Shown here: in pieces, positions 11,504-21,748 of the stretch
Position numbering within the stretch: the stretch's first letter is position 1
How the letters are laid out: every line of letters starts with the position of its first letter
DNA from: Undaria pinnatifida
Taxonomy: Eukaryota; Sar; Phaeophyceae; Laminariales; Alariaceae
Assembly: GCA_012845835.1 (NCBI GenBank)
Contig: JABAKD010000023.1
Span: 15,186,702 to 15,250,701, forward strand
DNA length: 64,000 bases
Direction of reading: 5' to 3'
Notes under the pieces: model-generated
Seen by the model: only the letters and a program-made list of their open reading frames with translations
Told to the model about the DNA's origin: nothing
The model's database searches: none
Program-made: the position numbers and the translations under genes

Positions 11504-12166
11504 GATTGATCGGGGGTCTAAATGCCTGACTGCTTTTGGTTACGCGTCTTGTTCCTGATGGTGTGTGATGAGGTCTTGAGGTTTCCAAAGACCAGGTCGT
11601 CCAGGTGTAATCTGGTGTGTCGTAAAGTTTATGGTGTGGTAAATGAAAGCGGGGGGGGGAGGGGGGGGGAAAAGAGACCAGCATCGTTTTTTGAGAACTA
11701 TGATTATGCCTAAATGCGTGCTCTTCGTCTTTCAGGAATACAAATGTACTTCACATCTTTGCGGTGTGTGCGTTCAAGTTCCTGCTTCCAGCATGTTTTT
11801 TTTGGCACTGCGCTCCTTTACATCTTAAGTTGTAGTTTTCCTGTCTCTATCCTTGACAAGCGCGTGCCTGGTGTTTATGCACTGCGATAATTTATTATTG
11901 ATGATCGACTTAGAGAGAGCTATTAATAAGTGTACAGGACCTAGGTACTACCTGAGAGGTGGAAGGATATGCCAAGCAAGTCCTCCGACGTGCCCATCAT
12001 GGACTGGGCGAATGGATGATAATAACAAACTCATAATCATAATCGTCTCTATCCTGTACCGTTGTACTATATATGGACCTCTTGGCATTTTCAAGTCGCC
12101 AGTTGCGCCATTTGTGCTTCTTTTCCCATTTTCTACTGAATGTCCATTCCTCCTTCGGCAAGCGTA

Positions 12167-12189
12167 GCGGGCGGCGCCCAGCCGCCCGC
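12167..12189. other. perfect GC-rich hairpin
   Basis: GCGGGCGGC, a five-base loop GCCCA, then GCCGCCCGC make a perfect 9-bp stem. A TA microsatellite follows about a dozen bases later. It could be a transcript-end structure or a trace of a small mobile element; nothing nearby decides this. Confidence 0.7.
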
Positions 12190-13620
12190 GAGCGAAGCCC
12201 TTGTATATATATATATTTTCCTTTGTGATTTGATCGCGTCGGTTTTGCAACAACCGATGCCCGGCGCCCACGTGTTTTAGGATTTCCTGTAGCCGGCAGC
12301 CCTTCATGGCTTCTTTTGATTTTTTTGTCCTATGTCCTCCGTGCGAAGTACCGCGCACGCGTGCCCGTGGTTATCTTGTTTTGAAGCATGACCACTGATC
12401 ATGTATGTTTTTTTTCTATTGACTTCTTGGTGAGGTACAATACCGTCTGTTGTACACCAGACCAGTTGACTCCCCGCGTCGTTACGCGCCCTTATGTCCT
12501 CGCACGACCTTTGGAACCGGTATCAATTTGTGTACTCTAAGCAATATAGAGCTTTGCTTTGCCAGAAATCGAGTGGAATAGCGTATTAGTCGCGTTTGCG
12601 TTGCATCGTTTACGTCGCCTGTTGGCATTTGGTCTCCACGAGACCCAGATGATTAATTGACTACTCGTTTTTTTTTTTCCGGAGTGGCTTTCAGCCACAG
12701 GGGGGTCGGGCAAGATCCGAGCTAGTCGAGAGGAAATTCATAAACGAGCAAACACCATTTCTTGTCTACTGGCTCCACGGGCATCCACGCCCAGTCTCTT
12801 TCCACCGGAATGCTTTTAAAAGCCCGGGTGGTTGGATATGAGACGCATGTTTGTTGCAGGGTGCATTTTTCTGCGAGGTTTAGTTTTATTTCAACCTCCA
12901 GAAAGGCAACAAACTTCCGTCTGACTTCTGGCTACATACATGCCGTCACCTAGCATCGGCCTACCCATATGGCTGCTTTGCTTTTCGCCATGAATTTTCG
13001 TTCGTCAGTGCTTCCGATCGCATCAATTTTTATCTGGCCATGATGCGTCAATGTTGCATAGCACACTCAGGATACGTCAAAACGTCTTTCGCGCGACGCT
13101 TTCAATACGCTTTGCGTATTTTTTCCGTGCTAGCCATTTGTCCTGCAGGCCGCAGCAATGCTGTGTTTTTGGCTAAGCACAATTGTCATTACTCCTCCGT
13201 TATTCGATCCTGAACAATACTCTGGTTTACTACAAGTATTTCCGGAACCTTTTCGGTACTACGTCGTTCATACTTTCGAAGATTTTGAGGAGACTCTTCG
13301 AAATAGCGTCTTAGGAAGGTTGGATTACCAGAGCCTGTGTTCCCATTGCTCTGTAATTTTGATGGAGTGAGCGCTCTAACACCATCAAAACTGGGGGGTA
13401 ATGTGGGTCACAATGCTCTGAACCCAATCTACCTACTTGCGTCTGAACACAAATTCTACAACCTTCGGGAACGTTCCGCACGTTCTCCTAGAAAGATCGT
13501 CTCTCGGAGCGATGTCGTTCTCACCCACACTCCGAGCCACAAGGAAGGGTACAACATCCCGAGGAACCTCAAGACGTCTTCCCAGACGCTTCCTCAGCTC
13601 GTTGCCCCTTGCTTTCGTCC

Positions 13621-13656
13621 GAGAGGAGTGCGAGGGTGAACCCTCGCACACCTCTC
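13621..13656. other. long hairpin, 15 bp stem
   Basis: GTGCGAGGG, loop TGAA, CCCTCGCAC form a perfect 9-bp stem, and the flanking GAGAGG and CCTCTC extend it by six pairs across an A/A mismatch. The length and symmetry make a chance origin unlikely. No gene is recognised on either side. Confidence 0.75.
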
Positions 13657-15041
13657 ACACTTCCCACTGTCCCCATCTCAACCTGAGATTCTGTCTCTTT
13701 ACCGAGCACGTCTACTCGTCCGGTGATCGTCAACACCGCCCACATTCTGCGGCCGTTGCCTAAGAGGAACGCGTGTACACACAGCGTTGGAGATTCGCAC
13801 CTCCCTACGGTGTTCTTGAGTACAAACCCTTATCAATGTGAGAAAAAAAACAAAATACTGAAGTTACCTGTGAGGACAAACCCTCTGCCAAATACGAAAG
13901 CCAACCTACTGCTGTAGGTCAGTATTTCCGAGCCTTACGATATACAGCGGTACTACAGCAGTACAAGACACCTACCTGTAATTTTCAAGGTGCAGCAATA
14001 AGAAAGCCAAGTTGATACAGTATTTTCAGGGAAAAAAGAAGCTCGGGAGCTGTTATACTGAAGTCAGTGTAGAACGTACCCCCTCATAAATAAGAAAGCC
14101 AGCTTACCGCAGGTACCAGGTAAGTATGTTTCTTATCTGGTGTCCTCTAGTCTACTGCTTTAGCTTTACCATGGTACCAGATACTGCTGTGTAAGATTCG
14201 TCCGTACAGCAGCAGGTACGTAACAAAGAGAAGTCTACGATAGAACCAATCACATCCGGCCTTGTGTAGCGTAGGTAGAGGGCTGTAAGGAAACTACCCC
14301 ACCCGCTCGCTTTCCCTCTTGACGTGCTGGCTTTGACAGAATAGTGCTCGTGATGTCGATGAGTGCCCTGCTGTCGAAGTATATGAAGTTGCACTTTGTT
14401 GTGGTTCGCTCTCCCGAGCGTATCCATCACCGCTGCCTCCACCGCTACTTCCACCGCTACCTCCACCGTCACGATCTCCGCCGGTGCTGCTTCCAATGCC
14501 CCCACCGCTGCCTCTGCCATCAATACCCACCTCGTCGCATCGACAGATGGCAGGCTCCAAGAAACGAAACTAGTCACACTACAACTGCTGCTACAGGGAG
14601 GCTCCTTGGCTCGGGACCACGGAAACGAGCCCGGTGGTCGTAGGCTAGGAGAGCCGCAATTAGACATACCAAAGCGTACATAGCCGCCACACCAGCATGG
14701 TGCTGGGGGTCCGGCTGTGGTGTCGGTTGTCTGGTGTTTGCGCTGCGCGCCGTCCCGCTTGCGGTCTCTATCCTTACAAAAAAAATCTCCAGGTATAGAC
14801 TAGACGCCGTGCCGTACTTCGTGTCGGCTTAGGCCCATTGTGCTAGCATTTCTTTTGGCATAATTGGCGTTTTGTGGCATAAGAAAAGCATAATAATTCA
14901 AAAAGAGCATTGCTCGAGCACATTTTGGGCATATTTAGCCCAATAAGGAGCATATTCGCCTGCAATTGCTTCAGATTGAGCACAACAATGCCTGTGCATG
15001 AGGGCATTTATGGCGCCTGATGCTCAATCGTTCGACTCTCT

Positions 15042-15626
15042 GTGGGTCTTCACAAAACTTTCTGTCTTTTGACTCGCGCGTCAGAAATGTTTGCGGAAAC
15101 CCGGTTACGAGTTCACGAGACTTATTGTTTGCGGCGTGCTGATGTTGCCTTCTTTCGCGGAAATATTCAGCTTACCGTTGCGGAGTGGTCAACAGCAGCA
15201 GATTGTGTTGAGGTTCGGTTTCGCGGGTCGAAGGGTGACCAACTGCGGAAAGGGGCGGTTGTCACGCGTGTGCGAAAGGGTCCGCCGATGCGCGTGGGGG
15301 AAGGTGGCGGCGCCGTCGATCTCATGATCGAATTGATGTCTTGTTACTTGTTTCTTCGCTCTTCGGCCCCCCTGGTTGCGTTTGGCGTTGGTAACGGCAG
15401 ATGGTCCATGTGGACACAACATCAAGCAACGACAGCTTTGCGGAAAGTGGTTGCGTAGGCGGGTGTGCGTGCGGAGGAGTACGCCTTGCACTCCCTGAGG
15501 ATTGGAGGCGCAACGCACTCGTCGGCGGGGGGTGCAACACCGGAGGTGTTGCAGCTTGAGGGCCGATGGGCGCCCAATGCTTATAAGACGTATGTCCGTA
15601 GTCACGGAAAGGACGCCAGGAAGTAG
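15042..15626 (+). pseudogene. tyrosine recombinase remnant (DIRS/Crypton-like)
   Basis: One frame runs from about 15042 to a TAG at 15624-15626 with a single internal TAG at 15456-15458. The C-terminal part reads ALHSLRIGGATHSSAGG, then LEGRWAPNAYKTYVRSHG: the HxxR motif and the final catalytic Tyr of tyrosine recombinases. An earlier Arg in TYCLRRADV and similar positions could be the first catalytic Arg. Such domains integrate DIRS-like and Crypton elements through circular DNA. No RT or terminal repeats were seen nearby, so this is an isolated, disrupted fragment. The true N-terminus is unknown; the given start is only where the frame opens. Confidence 0.7.
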
Positions 15627-15703
15627 TTGGGTAGCAAGTGTTATGGCCTAAGAAGGAATTAGCGGTGGGGTTCAGCCGGGGCAGGGCACCGAGTGGGGGC
15701 GAA

Positions 15704-15790
15704 TTAACCCATCCTTAGATCCAACTAGTTAGTTAGGCAAACGCGGGATGTTAACCCACCCTTAGATCCAACTAGTTAGGCAAACGCGGG
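15704..15790. repeat. tandem duplication of about 45 bp
   Basis: Two adjacent copies of ttaaccca.ccttagatcc followed by aactagttaggcaaacgcgg. The first copy carries an extra agtt. It lies just downstream of the recombinase remnant and might relate to an element end, but this is not shown. Confidence 0.75.
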
Positions 15791-16665
15791 AATTACAAAG
15801 AAGTGTGTTATCCCGTGTGCACTCTACGACTCGCGAGTAGGGGGGGGGCGGGGAGGTGAGACTACATCGATCGGATGTAGTATCCGTAATACGGGTCTAC
15901 TACCAGTTGTGCTGGAGGCTGGCGTCGAGAGTTCGATGTCGCCGGCAAACTTTTTCGAGGGTGGGACATAATTTTTGGGAGTTTAAATAGCCGCCGGAGG
16001 CGGTAACAAATGGGTGAAAAGGGGGGGGTGGACAAAAAAAAGAACGAAGAAAGAGAGAGGAGCACGAGGCTAGAGCAAAGCACAGCTAAGCGAGCCTTGC
16101 TTACGCGATTGGCGACGGCCGTGATGGAGAAACGAGATGCACGAGGTCAGACCTCGAATGTAATTGGAATGCATACATCCTGCGGGATATTTGGGTGCTT
16201 GGCGGGCGCTCATGACCAAGAGAAGCTGCGGTACTTGGATGCTTTTTTTTGGAGGGCGCCTAGTTTTAAACCAAGATAATAAGGAGAAGGTACGTACCAG
16301 GTACCATGTACGGGTACCAACTGTAATTTAGAGGGGGCGTAGGCAGGCAGGTACATGCCCTCCTTCCGCGGAGAAGGAAACGTATATAGCAACAAAGGTC
16401 CAACAAGGCTGTCTCCACTTTTCCTGAAGCCGTCATAGCATCGAACCTGCTTCTTTGGCTTCCTCTGTTGGGACGAAGCCAGTATGAAATTCGCAAGGTA
16501 AGAGGGTGTTGTTTAAAATTTCAGTACTGTAGTGTGGTTGAACTAGACTACTTGTCGTAGTTGCAAACGCAAGGCTGTTCGCGGTACGAAGCAAACGCGA
16601 ACGCGTGCCATCATATGTAGGACCGACCCGTGGTGGCGTGGTGTGGTTGTTCTATTTGCAGGAGC

Positions 16666-16690
16666 GTGCGGTGCGGTGCGGTGCGGTGCG
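16666..16690. repeat. (GTGCG)5 microsatellite
   Basis: Five perfect GTGCG units. Confidence 0.9.
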
Positions 16691-17236
16691 GGGCGATGAT
16701 GCAGCTACGGTGCGGTTCGGTGGTACCGCGCGCTGCACCTCGTTGCAACTGGAAGCTGCCGCACGCCCGCACCGTAAGAGCGACGCGCACCCTTATTGAA
16801 AACGCTGACAAATACAAGCAAGCGTATAGCGAATATAACTTGAAGTCAGATGCGTGCACAGCAGATATCCACCATCCTTGCATCGGACAAGTACAACAGT
16901 ACGTATGTACTTTGGCGTGCCTTCCGACTTGTGAGCTGGCTTTGCTTGTGCTGCCGGCTAAGTCTCCAGCCACTCCCCCGCCCAACTTGACGCTCCTGCC
17001 AGATGATGAACCGGGACGCTGCGGAGGCACACCCGAAATTCCAGGCGTTGGGTACGAGTGCAGGCGTCGTGAAAGGAGTCGAAATGGCCTCGAGTCAAGA
17101 TGACCTCCTGATCCTGCCCGAGTAACGAACACACTCCGTTGTAAGCGTGGCGTAAGAAGGTGGGCTACATTGGTACACATCACAGCAGACGGCAACAGGC
17201 TGTTATAAACGAACTCCTTGCGAAACTACTTTGACA

Positions 17237-17287
17237 TCATGTCGGAGGGTCATGTCGGAGGGTCATGTCGGAGGGTCATGTCGGAGG
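17237..17287. repeat. 13-bp minisatellite, four copies
   Basis: The unit tcatgtcggaggg is repeated four times, the last copy lacking one G. Copies are identical, so the array is recent or actively homogenised. Confidence 0.9.
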
Positions 17288-18725
17288 TACCCAATTCGTA
17301 ATGTCATTCATGTGGCTGACCTTTTTCTTCTAACCTGCTGTTGCAGCTGCTGCTGCTGTTGCTGCTGTTTGGTGTTTATGTGCAGTTTGAGTACAGCGCA
17401 TACGCTAGTGTTCGCGTACCGCTCCGGTTGCTAGCTTCTGTTAATTTTGTGTTCCGCTTGATAGGAGTCTCACAGACGGTGACCCCAACACTGTAATAGG
17501 AACGTGCGGTGATAATAGTTTTGACTTGGTACAATCATCACCGGGGACGGCGTAGTTCTGTGGAGAAGTGTTGAGGGGACCCCCGGCGACAAGAGGAGAG
17601 GTGCGCGAGGCCTGAATTTCAAGGGAATGCGCCAAAATCCACGGGCAACTTTCACGGGGTTGATATCGAGGAGATCCGGAACCAATATTATATCGGCGCT
17701 TGAGGCGCGACATCAGTTGGTCTCGCGGCCGCGGACGCGTTAGGTCAACTTTGATGGGCCAGTCTTCGGGGAAAACTTTGCACCTCCTCCGTCTTGGTAG
17801 CCTCGTGCTCTTGCTTAGTGCGGTTGCAGTTGATTTATTTGTGTCAGTGTCGATTGCACCTCATTCAACCTGCACTCTTCTCCTGTTGCTTCGTTGCGTG
17901 CGTGCTCCGCCTTTCCCTTCTCGTTGCTGCTGCGTTTTGTTGTTTACTGCTGCTGCTTCCTTCCATGCGTACTGCTGTACCTTATTTTCTTTTTTTCGCA
18001 GGGCGGGGACCTCGAAGATGGAGAACCCGCTACTAGCGTTGTGACGATTACTGGCCAGCGTGTCTAGTGTGATCCCTGTGCGCGTTTGCACTATTTTTAA
18101 ATAGTGGACGGAGAGGTGTTGATGGTGCATCGTGCGTACCATTTAGTTTCAGAACGACACACCCCTGCGTGTTTTTGGTGCTGCTCTATTTCGAGCCCTT
18201 TGGTTTCCTCCCCCTTGCAGATCGTCGTACACCCTCTCGGCTGGGAGTTGGATGGTGCCTGATGGCTCTGCTCAGAAACTTCGAGAGTCAGTCGTTTGAA
18301 TTTTGTATTTGGGCACAGTACACGTTAAGAAGTACGCATGAATGCGAATACCGATGTCAGATACATTATAAAAAATGAAAATACACTCCAGCTGTGAGAT
18401 CGAAGATTTTGTCGAAACTCATCTTTGCAAGCTGTGTGATACTCCGATCGCGCGTATTACGGGTTGTGTGTCCTCATTAAGGATATAGGTCGGCGACTCC
18501 CCCTACAACTACAGTGTAGCTATCAGGGTCAACAGGGTGATGCCAGTCAGTCTGTGCGCGGAAACTATAAAACCCGTTTCTGATGGGTACAAAATCTGGC
18601 AGCTGTGGAAGGAAATGTATCCGTTTATCAAGTGAATCCTGCAAGTCGAATAACCGGTGAGGGGAGGGCGGAGTTTTGAAGGACGTGGGGGCCTGGTTTT
18701 GATCAAAAGCGAGCGGGGTTGGAAG

Positions 18726-18935
18726 GGGGGGGGAAGGGGGGGGGACTGGGGGGGGACTGGGGGGGGGCGGACGGGAGGGCAATTTGTGCGTGAAAGCTAT
18801 AAATCCTTCAAGGGGATAAATCTGACGGTTTTGGAAAAAAAAAAAAAAAAAAATGCACCAGTTTATCATAGGGTTTATCATAGGGGGGGGTTGGGGCGGG
18901 GGTGGGGCGGGTGGGGCAGCAATCTGTACGTGGAA
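18726..18935 (+). repeat. G-tract clusters (G-quadruplex candidates)
   Basis: Two clusters of four or more G-runs lie at about 18726-18775 and 18883-18918, each within one copy of a tandemly duplicated block that also holds ctataaat..ttcaagggga-type and acggttttggaaa motifs. Four closely spaced G-runs on one strand can form intramolecular quadruplexes. Confidence 0.65.
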
Positions 18936-19012
18936 ACTATACATTATTTTAAGGGGATAAATGTTACGGTTTTGGAAATAATGCATCATTTTATCATGTA
19001 TACAAGGGCTCC

Positions 19013-19044
19013 GCATGGCCGCCGGCATTCGCCGGCGCCCATGC
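19013..19044. other. GC-rich hairpin, 13 of 14 pairs
   Basis: GCATGGCCGCCGGC, loop ATTC, GCCGGCGCCCATGC pair except for one C/C mismatch. It follows the duplicated G-tract block and lies about 650 bases before the hypothetical gene. Confidence 0.7.
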
Positions 19045-19697
19045 TTCGGGTAGGGCAGGGCAGCACTTCGACAACTTAAGTTGTAGCTGTCCGATTTGGC
19101 ATGCATTGAACTTTAAAGTAATGCCAAGACTTTAATACGAACATGAGATTATGAAAGTAATGATTTGACAGAAAAAAAACGTAATATTATAAATAAAGAA
19201 GGCAAGGATAGGCGAAACACACCATGTTAAATAAGCCGTCAAGTAAAAGTTGGCGTCTGTTGATTGTATGCTTGGACATGATGCGGATATGATGACGGTT
19301 GAGTGTTGTAGGGGGTCCCAGTGATAAGTTGGCTACATGATGGCGGGATATCGGGATGATGGAAATACTCCGCCTATTTATCCGCCTCTCTTCCTGGCGA
19401 GCGCACTCCACGCTGCGCCTTGGCTAGGAGCAACTTATTTTATATATGTACGTCTTACATTTGTCTTCATACCGGTGACTCCACTACCCCACTATTGTCA
19501 GCTCAACGGGGAAGCCCTCTACGCTTCGTAGGGATCAACAAGCACGATAATTATCGCGTACCGTACGCGGTACTATCCCTGTTCGAAGCAAAGGGTGTTG
19601 AGTGACGTGGGCTCTTCTGCGGAAGAGAGCTAGCTGGAGATATCACAAAAACAGCCCTCCCCGTGAAAGGGAGCGAGCTGGGTGCCTTGTTAGAACC

Positions 19698-20579
19698 ATG
19701 CCTGAGGGCGAGGTAAACATGGGCGTTGTGGACGAGAAGGCGTTGGCAGCGAGAGCGAGGAGCTCTCAGCTGGCAAAGATGCGGGAGCTGGAAGAGCTGC
19801 TCGCAATACGGGACCAACTTGAGAAAGAAATCGAGGGTGGTTTCGGTTATGGTTTCCGAACCATCGACCAGATTTCGGCAGGATGGCGCGAGTTCTACAG
19901 AATCGAAGGTCGCATTGAGGAAAGCGAACTCATCATTCGCGACTACTCGCAACTTCTCCTCGAGCTCTCAAGCTTCTTTTTACGACTGGAGCGAATGCGG
20001 GGCATTTCTCAGCCGTCTCAGGTGCCAGAGAGGGGAGCGGGCGTGGCCAGATGTGAGTCACAGCTCGTAATTCCAGTACTTGAGACTGGGAGTGAGACCA
20101 CTGCTCAGCAGCAGCCGCAGCAGCCGCAGCAGCAGCAGCAGCAGCAGCAGTTCAAGACGGAGAAAAGGTTTATCTGTGTGGAATTAGAGACGAGGAGGAA
20201 AGAGCAGGAGAAGCTCTTGCAGCTGCCATTGAAGCAGCAGCAGCAGCTGCAGCCTCCGGCGGCACCATCCCCTGTTTGGACGTCACAGCTCGTATACCCA
20301 ATGCTTGAGACTGGGAGCGAGCACGCTGCACATCAGCAGCCGCAGGGGCAGCAGCAGCAGTTTGAGACGGGGGAGAAGGGATGGCTCGTAGACTTGGTTG
20401 TGAAACCAAATTACGAGCAGTATCTGCCGTGCTCCGTGGGAGCGCCGGCTGCTGAGCCCGTTGATATGTGGGCCCGGGTTGGGGTCGGCACGAGGTGTCT
20501 GGTTGCGGTGGAGGACGCTGGGTGTGGGAGGCACGGACACCCAGGTGGAGAATCCTTCCCACCGTTTGCACCAGACTAA
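19698..20579 (+). CDS. hypothetical protein with coiled coil and Q-rich repeats
   Basis: I do not recognise this protein (293 residues from the ATG at 19698; the frame is open further upstream to an ATG at 19602). I prefer 19698 because its context aaccATGc is good and the upstream residues are basic and unlike the rest. The N-terminal half is rich in Leu, Glu, Lys and Arg (AKMRELEELLAIRDQLEKEI, then RIEGRIEESELIIRDYSQLL) and should form coiled coil. The C-terminal half is Q-rich and contains an imperfect internal repeat: SQLVIPVLETGSETTAQQQP and SQLVYPMLETGSEHAAHQQP. No transposon motif is seen. It is intronless as read, and ends in TAA at 20577-20579. It is the best candidate for a host gene here; expression is unproven. 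Confidence 0.5.
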   Translation: MPEGEVNMGVVDEKALAARARSSQLAKMRELEELLAIRDQLEKEIEGGFGYGFRTIDQISAGWREFYRIEGRIEESELIIRDYSQLLLELSSFFLRLERMRGISQPSQVPERGAGVARCESQLVIPVLETGSETTAQQQPQQPQQQQQQQQFKTEKRFICVELETRRKEQEKLLQLPLKQQQQLQPPAAPSPVWTSQLVYPMLETGSEHAAHQQPQGQQQQFETGEKGWLVDLVVKPNYEQYLPCSVGAPAAEPVDMWARVGVGTRCLVAVEDAGCGRHGHPGGESFPPFAPD

Positions 20580-20616
20580 GGCAACAACCACAGGTCATGT
20601 TATGAAGAATTGTTAT

Positions 20617-20654
20617 TGTCTGGGCTTTGTCTTGTTTCTAGAGTAATACAGCAG
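20617..20654. repeat. 38-bp flanking repeat, left copy
   Basis: This sequence (tgtctgggctttgtcttgtt and following) recurs at 25724-25761 with four differences in 38. The two copies bracket the LINE and its tandem 3' region, so they could be an old target-site duplication or two copies of an unrelated short repeat. Confidence 0.6.
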
Positions 20655-20669
20655 GTGTGTGTGTGTGTT

Positions 20670-21735
20670 CTTCACATTAAACCGTTCTTCTACTCGTCGA
20701 CATCCAGCACACCCAGTGTCCGTACTGATTCTTCACCCTAGAAAGATCAGCTCTGTGGTCACAAGCCACGACACAGAGATAATGCATCGTAATGCATTCG
20801 ACAACGCAATGTCATGCCCTAGTACTGGGTACGACAGGCACAACATACATACGTCAGCAACAGAAATACATTGGAAGAGAGAAATACGAAATAAACAAAA
20901 ACAAAAACAAAAACAAAAAAAAAAACAAAATAAGAAAACAAATAAAAACAAAGATAAAAATAAAACAAAAAATGAAACAAACAAAATGAAGGGGAAATCG
21001 AAGAAACAACCCAACCGGAAAGGAGAGCCAAAGCTCGGAAAAGAAACATAATAAAATGAAATAAAATAAAGTAAAGTAAAACCAAAATAAGATAATCCGA
21101 ACACGAGCCAAAAACCTGGACACGCAAGGAAGGGAACAAAGGGGAAAAAAATACCCCAGAAAAAGACGAAAAGTGCTATGTACCTACTAGTCGGCCTGGT
21201 ACCTTGCTACCCTGTCTGCCATCTCCTTCCTGCCTTCGTCCACCGCGGTCTCCCTTCTATTCCTCCTGTTGCCCCCCCTGCCCCCATTCCCTTGGACGGC
21301 TTTCCTTCTACTCCTCCTGTTTCCCCCCCTCCCCCCTTTGTGTTCTTCTCATTAAACCAAAATACCTTGTAAAAGAGAGAAACAACGAAAGAAACCAAGA
21401 CAAAATAAATAAATAAATAAATAAAAAGGGGAGCCAAAGCACGGGAGATAGAAACATACCCCGAGCATGAGCCAAAATGGACATGCAAGGGGGAAAGAAA
21501 GGGAAAAAATACCCCGGAAAAAAGAAACAAGTAAAAGAAGGAAGATTGGGAGGGCCAAATAAAACAGGCTCGTCACCTACCCACCATGCAAGACTCCCTT
21601 CATAAGGATAAGAAGGGGAAAGAAAAAAAAAAAAAGAGAAAGAAAGAAAAAAATAAATTCACGGAAAAATCAAAGTACCAAGACATCACATTCCGAGCAG
21701 CCGCAGCAGTTGGCGGTACGAGTGGCATAGATAGA
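20670..21735 (-). repeat. two tandem roughly 540-bp units at the LINE 3' end
   Basis: The sequence from about 20670 to 21190 and that from about 21345 to 21735 share attaaacc, an A-rich stretch, gagccaaagc.cgg, a gagccaaa block, and a final ctactagtcggcctggtacc. The second of these motifs leads straight into the LINE ORF end. The plus strand is very A-rich with aaac/aaat repeats around 20895-20990. The unit includes the end of the coding region (compare 21196-21350 with 21735-21895), so the duplication spans the 3' UTR and the last codons. Confidence 0.65.
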
Positions 21736-21748
21736 AAGGTTCCACCTA

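Larger units (their letters stand above)
11504..15041. other. intergenic stretch without recognised gene
   Basis: No open frame here shows a known domain or convincing coding character on either strand. Visible structure includes G-runs at 11650-11672, a GC-rich hairpin at 12167-12189 followed by a short TA repeat (about 12203-12218), a T-run near 12670, a long hairpin at 13621-13656, and a loosely repeated aagaaagccaa motif between about 13880 and 14125. A trinucleotide-like imperfect repeat (caccgctacctccaccg) sits at about 14430-14520. Confidence 0.6.
15791..19697. other. intergenic stretch without recognised gene
   Basis: Open frames here are short, GC-skewed or low-complexity, and none matches a family I know. 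Notable content: a GTGCG microsatellite (16666-16690), a 13-bp minisatellite (17237-17287), a CTG-like run near 17343-17370, and a block with two copies of a roughly 180-bp sequence containing G-tracts and an A-run (about 18560-19000). Confidence 0.55.

Noticed and set aside
14152..14683. Overlapping frames around the cac/gct repeat
   Set aside because: Open frames on both strands arise from the triplet-like repeat; none has a recognisable domain.
16605..17195. Overlapping Cys/Arg-rich frames as genes
   Set aside because: They start in the GTGCG microsatellite, run on both strands, and show no conserved motif.
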